DNA of 24,777 nucleotides from Priapulus caudatus (lineage: Eukaryota > Priapulida > Priapulimorpha > Priapulimorphida > Priapulidae). Within the stretch, counting starts at the first letter, position 1, and each line of letters opens with the position of its first letter. The translations under genes and the position numbers were made by a program. Shown piece after piece: positions 1 to 10,800 of this stretch. The notes under the pieces are model-generated. The model saw nothing but the letters and a program-made list of their open reading frames with translations. It was not told the DNA's origin and did no database searches. The stretch covers positions 1-24,777 of the forward strand of contig NW_014577498.1 of assembly GCF_000485595.1 (NCBI RefSeq), in the 5' to 3' direction.

Positions 1-250
1 GCTAAAAGAGAATTGTCGTAGTCAGAAATGAAGGCTGTACATTTGATTAGATTCAATAATGTAACCCAACACAAGAGTAGGGTTACAACGGAGAGCCTAT
101 TCTTTTCTTTGAGGAGGCCCCTGAGTGATTCACTCGAGGCGGTTTTATGGTACGTATTTCGAGACTAGAACTTCCAAACTGGGTTTATTGTAAACACGAA
201 CTCTCTCCTACCTGCGATCCTGGGACTTACTATGTATCACAATACTCTGT
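1..250. other. Non-coding, nothing recognised
   Basis: AT-rich sequence without a supported exon or repeat boundary. Confidence 0.5.
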
Positions 251-554
251 ATTAAACTAATATAACCTGTTACAGAAAATTTCGAAGCGGCGAGCGGCGA
301 TATTTCAAGCGCCATTTCTGGTGACCTGTGACGCTGGCTTTGCCAATGTGCATAGCGATCGGCCTGAGAAATAGCATGTGGACGTGGTGCGTATCCTTCA
401 CCGACCAATCGGTGGGCTCGCAGCGCACTGCTAAAGCTGACCGAAGTTTGCTGATCGCTATGCAAATTGGGAAAGCCAGCGTCACACACAGGTCACCAGA
501 AATGGCGCTCGAAATGTCGCCGCTCGTCGCTTCGAAATTATATATTAGTTTAAT
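251..554. mobile_element. Foldback (palindromic) MITE-like element
   Basis: The ends ATTAAACTAATATA (251-264) and TATATTAGTTTAAT (541-554) are perfect inverted repeats. Longer inverted arms follow: the left arm (~280-365, TTCGAAGCGGCGAGCGGCGA...) is matched by the right arm (~450-537), both containing the complement of GCGCCATTTCTGGTGACC. The loop is about 85 bases. No clear target duplication was found. Open frames on both strands here are products of the palindrome. Confidence 0.75.
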
Positions 555-679
555 GGAAGTGACTATTCGCACTTATAAGTGTGGCCAGTGCTGAATTTTT
601 CCTTTTAGTAGAACAATTTATTTTTTTAAATTTTGCTTAAAGAAGGGGCAGCTGCCCCCCCCCCCCGCAGGCTACGGCC

Positions 680-1303
680 CAGGGGCCCGTTGTCAGAAAC
701 AAAAACATTAACTTTCACTCGTTAACCGTTGACAGAAACATCGTAAAGGTTACGAGAACAAAAAATCCTCGCAAATATCCTCTTAACATTACGAGAGCCC
801 AGACCCTATCGTAACTTTAATATTAAGTTGAAAATAACACATTTACACTAAGAATTACAATTATAGTGATAATATATTTTATAATAATGAATAAAATGTG
901 TGTTTTTCTTGAAAAACACGTCACAATCATTAATTATCTACTGATTATAAAACACAACAATACATTTACAAATGGCGTATGGCAGAATTGTCTTGTTGTG
1001 CAGAATAAATTCATGACCGCGTCGTTTTTCATCAAATATTATTTATATGTGGTTAGCCATCATAATATGCATAAATTACTGTGATGTACAATGTGGTGTA
1101 TGAATTTGAATTTTGTGATTGATTCTCATCCAATCAGCAGCCTTGTGACATGAAATTATGAAGTTCCTGTTATCGTGAGTTTCCTCGTAGCTACGATGTG
1201 TTTCTGTCAACGCTACTCTCGTAACATTAACATTAGTCGTAAGTGTTTATCTTAGCATTAACATTAGCATTAACTTTACAATGTTTTTGACAACGAGCCC
1301 CTG
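680..1303. mobile_element. hAT-like non-autonomous element with foldback ends
   Basis: The terminal inverted repeats are CAGGGGCCCGTTGTCAG on the left and TTGACAACGAGCCCCTG on the right (two mismatches). The subterminal regions are also partly inverted, with CGTAAC/GTTACG words. No 8-bp duplication is recognisable, so it is probably old. Confidence 0.6.
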
Positions 1304-1398
1304 GTATTAGTGCTTGATTGAAAGATATTACTATTATTAGTCTTGTCGTTACATACTACCAGGGTTTCTTCTGAGGGAAAATTAGACATCTGTGGTAA

Positions 1399-1668
1399 GG
1401 CCAAAACAAAATATAGGTGTGGTTACGGTTTCCCAACCGAACCTATTTTTTCCCAGCGACCCTAAACATTTTATTGTCAATTTTCTTTAAAGTAAAAAAA
1501 CAAAAAAACATGAATTGAACAGTTCTTGCTTCAAAAGGCACAACGCACATCATTCGGACATGGTTCGTGAATAAAATATTTCAAGAAAATAAAATGTTTT
1601 CCCTACCTAGTACCTACCCTATTTTTTTCGGCATGTAACGGTAACCACACATATATTTTATTTTGGCC
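1399..1668. mobile_element. Harbinger-like MITE with TAA duplication
   Basis: The left end GGCCAAAACAAAATATAGG continues into TGTGGTTACGG. The right end is the complement, ...CCGTTAC preceded by TATATTTTATTTTGGCC in the inverted sense. Trinucleotides TAA flank both sides (1396-1398 and 1669-1671). A 3-bp TWA duplication is the hallmark of PIF/Harbinger insertion. Confidence 0.65.
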
Positions 1669-1671
1669 TAA

Positions 1672-2254
1672 TGGCCAGTTTGGGGAGAAAACGCACATGA
1701 TGGATTCAAAGGCGTGCAGTAAGCACGAATGAGGATTCTACAGGCAGATGCGGGGGGGGGGGGGGGAGGTTCTGGTGGTCTCCCCCAGCCAAATTTTTTT
1801 TAATTTGAAGGTCTTAGACTGCATTTGAGGCACCCCAAAACTTTTTAGTTTAAATCTTACTCTGTTAGCAAACCTACCGGGCTACCAAGTCTCACGCTGC
1901 GCATTTTGCGGGAGACTCACGCATCTGGACCCATTCTCACGCATTCACGCAAAAGAGAACAAAAGCAGCCCGCGACACCCAGGCCTGTTACCCACGTCCG
2001 TGGCTGTGTACATCGTGGCTCGTGCTTGCTGGCTGGGGCGGCATTGATTGAAGTATGGGGGTGCGAATGCACTGATTGTTACAGTCGCGTGGGCATGCTT
2101 ATTGCTGTATAATATAGGGGTGGGCACCACTTGTATGAGGGAGCGACAGCAAAACTTTCCCGGAATCGAGGAAAAAGCTGCAATCGGGAATGACACAGGA
2201 GTGTGCCGGCACGCAAAAAGAAACGTTGCTGTGAATTTCATTACGATTTTCCAT
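1672..2254. other. Non-coding upstream sequence with poly-G and repeat fragment
   Basis: It contains a run of 15 G (1752-1766) next to a TCTCCCCCAGCCAAATTTTTT motif of the type often found in interspersed repeats. The open frames over 1906-2112 and 2048-2434 run into the transposon and are not supported as genes. Confidence 0.5.
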
Positions 2255-2262
2255 GTATATAG

Positions 2263-2672
2263 TAGGGCTGTAACGATCCACCGAAATCGAATCGGATCGA
2301 GATTCTCTTCCTCGGTCCGATCCTCGATATTTTCCCCCGTATTTTCGATTCTACTTCGATACCACTTTTTCCCTCCAATAGATGGCGGCACTATGCTATA
2401 TACTGGAGTGTTACCAGCGCATATAAATCACTGATTTATATGCTCTGATGTTACTCAGTGACTGTGCAGTGTATATATACTCTCTAGACTCTCTAATCTA
2501 TTCACCATTTAGTATTCATTGGCAATTTCTAATAATTTATTATTGCAAAATAATGAAAATATAAAAAATAAGATAACATTTCAATATTTTGGGAATCAAA
2601 GGAATCGAATCGAGAGGCTAATTTATCGAGAACCGGATCGAATCGAGAGGCTTGTGTATCGTTACAGCCCTA
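2263..2672. mobile_element. hAT-type non-autonomous element, copy 1
   Basis: The 15-bp perfect terminal inverted repeats are TAGGGCTGTAACGAT and ATCGTTACAGCCCTA. Perfect 8-bp duplications GTATATAG lie at 2255-2262 and 2673-2680, as expected for hAT. Subterminal sequence is rich in GAATCG/CGATTC words. It is related to the longer copy at 5271-6117 but internally shorter. Confidence 0.85.
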
Positions 2673-2680
2673 GTATATAG

Positions 2681-3535
2681 TCAGAAGCATGTGGTGATCT
2701 ATTTATTTTTGGGGTGTTGATAGCGGGGGGGGGATGCATCCCCCCACTTATTGACATTGGGGGGGGGATGGCGTGTACAATCATCCCCCCTTACTTTCAG
2801 CAGGAAAGTGGAGGATTCAAAATTTTCTGGGGGAGGACCCACATACTCCCGCCTGTTTCTTACCATCCTCCCTGAAAACCTGCATTGGCCAAGTGCTGTC
2901 GAGCATAACAAATTGAGCACCCCACTTCAAAAATTGTTCCGCGGCGCCTGTAGAGTACTGCTAACAAAGTATGATTATGAATATTTGTATGCATATCAAA
3001 AGTCAAATTTGAGTTCATCTGACAGGGGCGTAGATAGCGGTGGGATGTTGGTATTTCCCCTCCACACACGTATTGAGGTGGGGTGGCTTTCATCCCCCCT
3101 ACTTTCAGGAAGAAAATGGGGAAAAATTTAATATTTTACAGACAATAAATACTGGATATTTATCTACAAATCTGTCATCGCTATTCATACTCTCCTAATG
3201 TATTATTACAGAAATGGAACGTGAGATATATCTACTATAAAATGGCTGTAACTCGTTCCAAGAATGACATGATTATTTTACTGAAACTCTTATGTACAAA
3301 TAAAACAGCGCAGACTATCTACTAGGCATATGATATAGAATAGGTGCTGGAGATAGGCGAATATAGCGTGAATGGTGTCGATCGACGGAGATGAATTTAT
3401 AAAGCTATGCAATGACGAGGAAGCGAAATAAAATTGATGTGATAAAAATAGCTAAAAACAGTTGGTACACCACTACACCACACAAAGTACCGCGGTACGT
3501 ACCGGTACAGGTCATGTACCGCGCGGTATACCGGT
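2681..3535. other. Upstream repeat-rich non-coding region
   Basis: Two diverged copies of a G-run repeat share the motif CATCCCCCCTTACTTTCAG (about 2783-2801 and 3091-3108). A GGTACC-rich stretch, with alternating GTACCG/CGGTAC words, occupies 3485-3535. No coding exon is supported. Confidence 0.5.
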
Positions 3536-4678
3536 CAGTGCTCTAAGTAAGAAAACAAAATGTGGTTCAAATGCAGCATCAAATCAGGTTGTCCGCAACA
3601 ATTTCTGGTTGTCCCAAAAAATATGCCCAAATCTCCTATTTTCAATCACATAATAATATGATCAGAAAACACCCAAAAACAGTGGCGTAGAAAATTTTTT
3701 TTAACAAGGGGGCAAAAAACAGTGAACTGCGCAAAATAGTGGATGACTTAATATTTTAATGGCTTCTCCGCCTCCCTCTCCACACCCTACGGCTCGGCTC
3801 CTCTACCTCTCAGCTCTGCAATCTTTGTTTTGGGCGCCATGCGAAAAGGCGACATTTTTGTTCATTGTTCTCTGCTCCCAAGATATGTAATTGTTCAGTG
3901 GCGGGTCTAGGATTCCAAGGAGGGGGGGTATGGGGGTCTTCCCCCAGAAAATTTTGAAAATGTCGATTGCAGGAGATGGTATTTGTGGCACCTTTGAGTA
4001 CATGTACAGCCTTCATTCTGACTACGACAATTCTTTTTTTAAACTTGGATCAACATGGATCCCCACTCCCCCCCCCCAACTACGCCACTGCCCACAAATA
4101 AATAAAATTGATATCATTCTTAACAACTGGAACAGCTATACTTACTGACTCACTGCATCATGTTTTTTTTTAAAATTTTTAATAAAGGTTTGACATGGCT
4201 AGCTATAGAATACCGCTATTATCGCTGACACACTCGGTCCAGTTAGTCAATTAAAATCGATTACATCACTGCCACAACAAATCTACCAGCAACAAGTCAT
4301 TTGTCTCTTCAGAAAAAGCGTTTGTAGTGATCGATAAGTAATTACCTGTTTACTCGCCGATGAAACTTGTCCACACAGTAAAATTTGTTGTCGCTACGAA
4401 CGTGAGTTGTGATAGTGATACGCATACTTATTGGCCAAAGCACCCATATTACACGGCATTGCTGACCAATGAGAATCCGCGAAACGACACTAGCTATGGA
4501 CGCAATGCAGGCCGATCGACAGCCGAAAGAAATTCAATTCGCGGTCAGAAAAATATAAATGAAGTGCGTTTTTCGTCACATTTTTCTTGGTTGTCCACCG
4601 GACAATGTCTCAGACTCACTGGTTAGGTTGTCCGGCGCAAATTCTGGTTGTCTCGGACAACGGTTATTTCGAGCACTG
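3536..4678. mobile_element. hAT-like element candidate, carrying a nested insertion
   Basis: The ends CAGTGCTCTAAGTAA (left) and TTATTTCGAGCACTG (right) are inverted with two mismatches. GGTTGTCC-containing motifs occur near both ends (3588-3614 and 4625-4655) but in direct orientation. The flanks do not show an 8-bp duplication, so the boundaries are provisional. The element ends 55 bases before the first coding exon. Confidence 0.45.
3680..4090. mobile_element. Nested hAT-like MITE
   Basis: Perfect 11-bp inverted ends CAGTGGCGTAG and CTACGCCACTG are flanked by CCCAAAAA (3672-3679) and CCCACAAA (4091-4098), an 8-bp duplication with one mismatch. A second CAGTGGCG at 3896 suggests a further element end inside it. 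Confidence 0.65.
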
Positions 4679-4732
4679 CTGGTAATACCGTGCACCTCTA
4701 CTTATCTGTATAGATCTTGTTTTCTATTACAG

Positions 4733-4759
4733 GAATGATCTCTGAGTATTTTGTTTGAG
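4733..4759 (+). promoter_or_regulatory. 5'UTR portion of first coding exon, with a 7-codon uORF
   Basis: A pyrimidine-rich tract ending in TTACAG (to 4732) looks like a 3' splice site, so an untranslated exon should lie upstream; I could not identify it. Inside this short leader an ATG at 4735 opens a 7-codon frame that stops with TGA at 4756-4758, one base before the main ATG at 4760. The main ATG has G at -3. Confidence 0.6.
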
Positions 4760-4883
4760 ATGTCTACACCTGACTGGAGCAAACTAAGCATTAGTGCTTT
4801 AAGAGCGGAATGCAAATCAAGATCCATACCTGCCACAGGCAAGAAGACTGATCTAGTTGACAAGCTTATTCGTCATGAAATTG
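4760..4883 (+). CDS. Coding exon 1: SAP domain
   Basis: The exon encodes residues 1-41. The sequence MSTPDWSKLSIS then ALRAECKSRSIPATGKK then TDLVDKLIRHE fits the SAP motif: two amphipathic helices joined by a Pro/Gly turn (hydrophobics at L9, L14, I22, L32, L36; turn P23-G26). SAP domains are about 35 residues and bind DNA in nuclear proteins. The ATG at 4760 is preferred because the SAP helix starts right after it and an in-frame ATG is not seen upstream in the exon. The donor is G|GTATGT, leaving phase 1. Confidence 0.9.
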
Positions 4884-7800
4884 GTATGTGTGCGTTCGTT
4901 TGTGTGTATCTGTGGAGAGGTTGTCAGAATGATTACTCCAAGATCTGATGCTCGAAAACAGGTCCATCAGTATCTAATTAGTATCTGATAAGTCATCGAT
5001 ATATCGATGTATCATGATAAAATATTGACGATGGACGTGTCAGTATTCTACTGAATAATATTCAAATCATTTCATAGTGTAGTTTCATGAAAAACGAAAG
5101 AAACGTAACACAATACACAATTCAATAGCAATTGTTTACTAAGCACTTCACAATACGGAAGTGTAAGTGTTCACATTATTTATAGAGTCCCGGTTAACCG
5201 TCTTATTTGCTAGATAGTTTCTCTTGAAAGTGTTGGGGTACGTATCGTTTTGTGAAAGGTGTATTGTGATTAGGGCTGTAACGATCCACCGAAATCGAAT
5301 CGGATCGTGGTTCTCTTCCCTCGATCCGATCCTCGATATTTTTTCCCGTATTTTCTATTCGATCCAACCTGCTCCAATTTTTAGACTGTATGCATCGGCC
5401 GAAGTGTGTATGAGAGGCGTGCTCTGATTGGTCAATAGTCATGACTTGCCAGTCAGCTAATCAGCGGCTACAGCACATCACTACCACATTGTTTACAGGG
5501 CTCGAGTTTCGCGAGTTTGAGAACTACACCGTACGGATTATTATTTATTATTTATTGAGTAATTATTTTATATATTTGTCATTCTTATTGCATTTTGGCA
5601 AGGTGGCTGTGATTCTATGAATCTCTAATGTTTATTATTTTTAAGTTTCTGGTCACTTTGACACTTAATTATTTTTTGGCAAAGCTTTGTCCAGTAGGAC
5701 CAGTACTTAATTGACTTAGTAATATCAACTTAGTAGTACAATCAATTTTATCACTCTTTGGGAAGGCTGTGTCCCGTACTTAAGTATGGTATTCTTTGAC
5801 TTTTTATTCTACCCATTAAAAGGTAATGTTTGGTTATAACTTATAAGTGGGTCCCTATATTCACCATTAGTATCCATTGGCAATTTCTCATAATTTCTAG
5901 TCATTTTAGACCTATTACTGTTATTATTTTAATTATCTGCTTAAAGTGATTTTGTTATATAAAATTAAGAAAACGCATTAATGTAGTAGTGGTTTTTATT
6001 GCAAAATTATGAAAATATACAAAATAAGATAACATTTCAATATTTTGGGAATCGAATCGAGAGGCTAATATCGAGATATGGATCGAATCGAGAGGTATGT
6101 GTATCGTTACAGACCTAATTGCGATACTGATTGTATCGTATGCTACCTCTATCATCCGACCCCTAGTATCTGATCCATCCCTGGTTCATCAGTATTTAAT
6201 GACATACCACCCAACTCTTAACTACACAGATTCTTACAAGTAGCAAAGCATCCTTTTAACATGCATATAGCATGTAGCAAGCACAGTGCTGTTTATGCTT
6301 ATTGTGCCTGAATTGGTTAAAGCATATACAGCATGTTCTGTAGAGATGTATGTATCTGCAGCTGTGCTGACTTAATCTTCAACCTGTTTGAATTTTTCAG
6401 CTTTAAAAGATAAACCAGAAGAAGAATTGGAGAACGAGGAGGAAGAAGAAAACTCTGGCAGTGGTACTGAAACTGAAGAGGTACTGCTTAGTTTATGATG
6501 ATGAATAATATATGGTTATTTTCTGTCTGGAGAAGGATATGTATTCATTGTTATGATTGTCTCACATTCATCCCAAAGTGGAGTTCCAGGTTTTGGCGGT
6601 ATTAAAAGTAGGAACGTTGCCATCAGGACCCCCTGATGCTTTAAAAATTTGAGCTGCGGTGTGAGCCACTGGAGTAATTTATTTGCTACAAATGAAAACT
6701 ACAGCCATTGCCTACCACGTATAATGTGAACATTCAAATTTCATTTTGTTGCCTGGGTAATTTAGGTGGAAATTCGTGTATGCTACTTGGACCAAAGGTC
6801 TATGTTACAGAATTTTGTTGTGCTTCTATGTAATTGCAATTTAACAATATTTTATTATTACTTTTAATTTTAGATGCATGTTGTTAAATTAGTAAGCAAG
6901 TTAATTCATATATATCATTAAGAGTGATTAAGAAGAAGAAGAAGTAATTTAGACGGGTATATTTTCTCATGTAAGGCATGTTTTGGCAATCATGTAGAAT
7001 GGAGTCGAGTGCAGTCTGGCTAAAGATGATCAGAAAAGTGACCCAGGCAGCAGTACCCATGATAAACATGAAGTGGAACCAGGCAGTACTGAGGATAAAC
7101 GTGAAGTGGGACCAGACAGTACTGAGGTTAAACGTGAAGTGGAACCAGACAGTAATGGGAATAAACATGAAGTAAAATCGAGCACTACTGATGACAAACA
7201 CAAGGTGGATCCATGTCCCACCGTCAAGAAAATGGAAGAGGATGCTGATGACAAAATCAAGGTGGAAGCAGGTAGTGGTGATACACAGATAGTTGGGTCT
7301 TGCGATGAGCAGGAAGTTGGCGGTGAGGCAGACGTTGACATAGAGAAGCAGGATGAGCAAGAAGATGAGGAACGTAGTGATGCACAGCTTCTAGCAGATG
7401 ACATGGAGACAGTTGATGATGCCGGTTCTGGACCAGATGATGATGGAGCCCTGCTAGATCTGGATGAGGTGAGGCTTTCTAAACCAATAGCTTTTCTGCA
7501 TAGGGAATTACATCTTGGCCGTTATGTACTATCGTATCTCAGGGCACGAAATTCAGATCTTTTTGCACTGGCCCAGAGCGCTGGCAACATTAATTTGTTA
7601 CCAGCCCTCGCACATAATTTTCCAGCCCTCACACGTGTTTCATGCTTGCATTATCGATTTCAAATTTGTAAAATATTGATAAATTATGGCGTGATATCCT
7701 TAAGGTAAAACAGCAAGTTAGGCTATTTGCTATAAATAATGTAGGTACTCGCTGACACGGCTGAAACCACCGGCTCGGAGGGCCGGTGTTTTGCCAATGT

Positions 7801-10800
7801 TACCGGCCCTCCAAATAATTTGCCGGCGTGGGCCGGTGCTAATTTCACGACCTGGTATCTTGTTTAATGGTTAAGATACGCTCCTGAGCCGTGTCCACTA
7901 AGCGAAGGATTTGTTAATTAAAAGCTCTATAATATGGGGTGTATGGAGATGCTAGCGCAACACGAGGCAATCACACACGAGGTGCCAGGGTGTAAGAATT
8001 GTTCAACACTGGGTTCTCCCCAGGCCTTTAACACGTGTAAGGTACAACATGTCTTTGTTTGAGTCTCAAGCTAATTGACGACATAGCATAAATCGTTCGA
8101 CATACCTTAATGTCTAATCGACATGCCTTACTTTCCAGCCATGTTTACTCTTGACAATTTCAACATGGTCGTGCTGTGTTTTCACAGCTCGATTGACATG
8201 TCTTGGAACTGATCGAGTTTCCCTATGTATTGTGGCTGCTGATGACATGTAATTGACTCCAATTGGCACCCCCTCCCCCCCACACCGAGGAGGAATTATT
8301 TGCACTTACTCACTGTCTTGCATCTCACAGGTGGAGGATGAAGAGGATACAATGAAGATGATAGATGAGGTCCTAGCTGAGCACGGAAGTGAATGCGGTT
8401 CGTAGTTGCAATGAAATGTTGCCGCACAGCTTGAAGATGAACTAATTAATATTTAATGTTAGAACATGCACCAAAGCTGAAAATTGTAGATTTAAGGTGA
8501 ATCTTATCTCTTTGCCTAGTGACCTTGTGGATATATAATTTATAAGGATAATGTTTTTGCTATCAAACACTGGAGTGGTATACCTCGCACTAATAATAAC
8601 GAAACATAATTGCTTGATCGTGTTAACTGCCAATGTGCTCACGATGTATATTCTTAAGCTTCTGATTTAAATTGTCAGGTTTGAGCTCTATTCGGCATCA
8701 CTATGTCTTACACACTTACTATAATATTATCATAATTTGCCAGTTTACCTGTTGACGTGCCTGCATTTGTATTGTTCATTTACAGCTCATTTGTTGTTGT
8801 GGATCATATATTGGGTTATTATGTTTGCCATTTAGATGATGGTGAAGAACCCGAAGAAGAAGATGACGATGACGACGGCAACGAAAATGAGGAGGAAGTA
8901 GTCTTAGAAGATGCTCAGAGTGGATCTGATTCGGAAAGGGTTAAGGATGGCTCAGAGGAGGTGACATCTGCTGTAGAAGAGGAAGAGGCTGGTCAAATTA
9001 CAAAAGTTCAGGGCACCCAGGATGATGTGGATGAAGAGAAGGCATCGGGGAATCTCAGTGTGGAGGAAAAAGACGCCCGAACGAAAACTGCAAAGGATAA
9101 ATGTCACCAGGAAGCTGATATGGCAACAGAAGCCCAAGCGTCTACCACTGATGATGCAGAAGATGTAACTACGGAGAAAGACACAAGCATGGTTTCGGAG
9201 ACCTGTGATGACACATCAGAGACTAAGGTGGATGCGAAAAAGTCCGAAGCAGTAGCGGTTGATGCAAAATCTGAGAAGGCTCTGAAGGATGTGGATGATG
9301 CAGCTTTAGTCACTGATGCATCGGTAGCAATGACCGAAGTTTCTGCTGCTGGGGATGTCAAGCAAGAGGAAGTCAAGAAAGAGACAGACAAAGAAAAGGA
9401 AGTCAAGAAAGAGACGGACAAAGAAGAGGAAGTCAAGGGAGAAAATGACAGAGGACAGAAGGACAGTGTTGACATCGACGTGACTATGGAAGAAGACACA
9501 GATGATCAAAAAGAGGAGTACGAAATAGGTGGGCACTTGCAATATAGTTTTAACTGGTTGTATCACACAAGCAGTTGTAAGTAAAAACGAAGATGTATGA
9601 TGGCTGTCTTACATTTAATGGCAAATGCTGATGTATAGCCATCTGGCATGTTGAACAATTTTTTGTGCATTAGCAGCAATTTACATGAAGTACAAAATAC
9701 ACTAATTACTATGGTTTACTCTTTGTTACAAAACAATAGGAAATTAAATTGTAGCCGGTTAGTTTTATCCTATAATGATATATTTTGGTGATGAATATTT
9801 CATACAGTTGTCTTCGAACCTGGTTTTAAAAATGTTGTTTTCCTGTGTAACCGTAGAGGAATTGTAGCATAAAAAAGTTGTGAAGGTATGTCAGAGTTAT
9901 GACATGATGCCCTATATTGCGCATATCAATTCTTGATGGTTTCCCATGTCATTGCAGTTGCAACTGATCCAAACAAGCGTGTCCTCATCACAAACATTAT
10001 CATTAATGACATGAAGAGTCAGTGCTTCATTGATGCTCTGGATGAAGCCTATGAGTTTGCTATGTGTTTCCGTAGGGATAGCAACTCGCCTAAGCCACCA
10101 CAGAAAAACTTTGGGTATGTTTTCCATGCTGCAGCTATCAGTAAGTGCACTGCGAGCATTCTCCTGTCATGGCAGATGAAGCAGCACTTCATGATCGTTA
10201 CTAGCATTTAATTATTCATATATTTATTTGCATAACAAAAATTTATATTAGGTAATACCAAATATTTAGGTAATTTAAACATGTTGCATTGGCAGGAATT
10301 GTTGACAACTACCTGACTGTTCTCCTTTACATTGTTGTTTTTCTGTAGTGTTGTGTAATTGTCAGTAATCAGGTTGCTTGAGTAAGGTTAGCCAAACCTT
10401 TTCATTTCTGTTACAGGTTTGTCGATCTGGTGTATAGAGATGCAAGTAGGGCTGAAGCAATTGTCAAAAAATTCCAGCGCATCAGGTTTGGTGAAATGCA
10501 CAACATGAAAATCACCTATCCAGTAACGCCAAAGGACAAGTGTAAGACACTGTTTCTATAGGCGAATGCATTTTTGTGCACTAAATGAAATCGAGTTTAA
10601 TTTCCTACTGACATCGATCGACTAGTCATTTGTAAGCTCAGTTGAAATCAACACAGGATTAGTTGACTTATTGGTTAAATTTTATTATAAAAGTTTTAAA
10701 AATGGAGAAAAGGTTATCACAATTTCAGGACGGTTTTAAAGTTCATATTAGAGAATATAAATGAGTTGCTGCCCTTCTCATGCTCATATCGCAGCCTTGA

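Noticed and set aside
1945-2434. Overlapping long frames on both strands
   Set aside because: They run across the boundary of the hAT element at 2263 and show no domain or codon signal.
3470-4705. Outer element suggested by CGGTACC words at 3485-3535 and ACCGTGCACCTCTA at 4686-4699
   Set aside because: The supposed left end does not match the right end and no duplication is visible.
7030-7404. 124-residue Ser-rich frame on the - strand (also 9104-9499)
   Set aside because: It is the antisense shadow of the acidic, Glu/Lys-rich coding exons, with no splice sites or family signal.
9788-9900. GTGATGA box-C-like word in intron 5
   Set aside because: No CTGA box D follows within a suitable distance.
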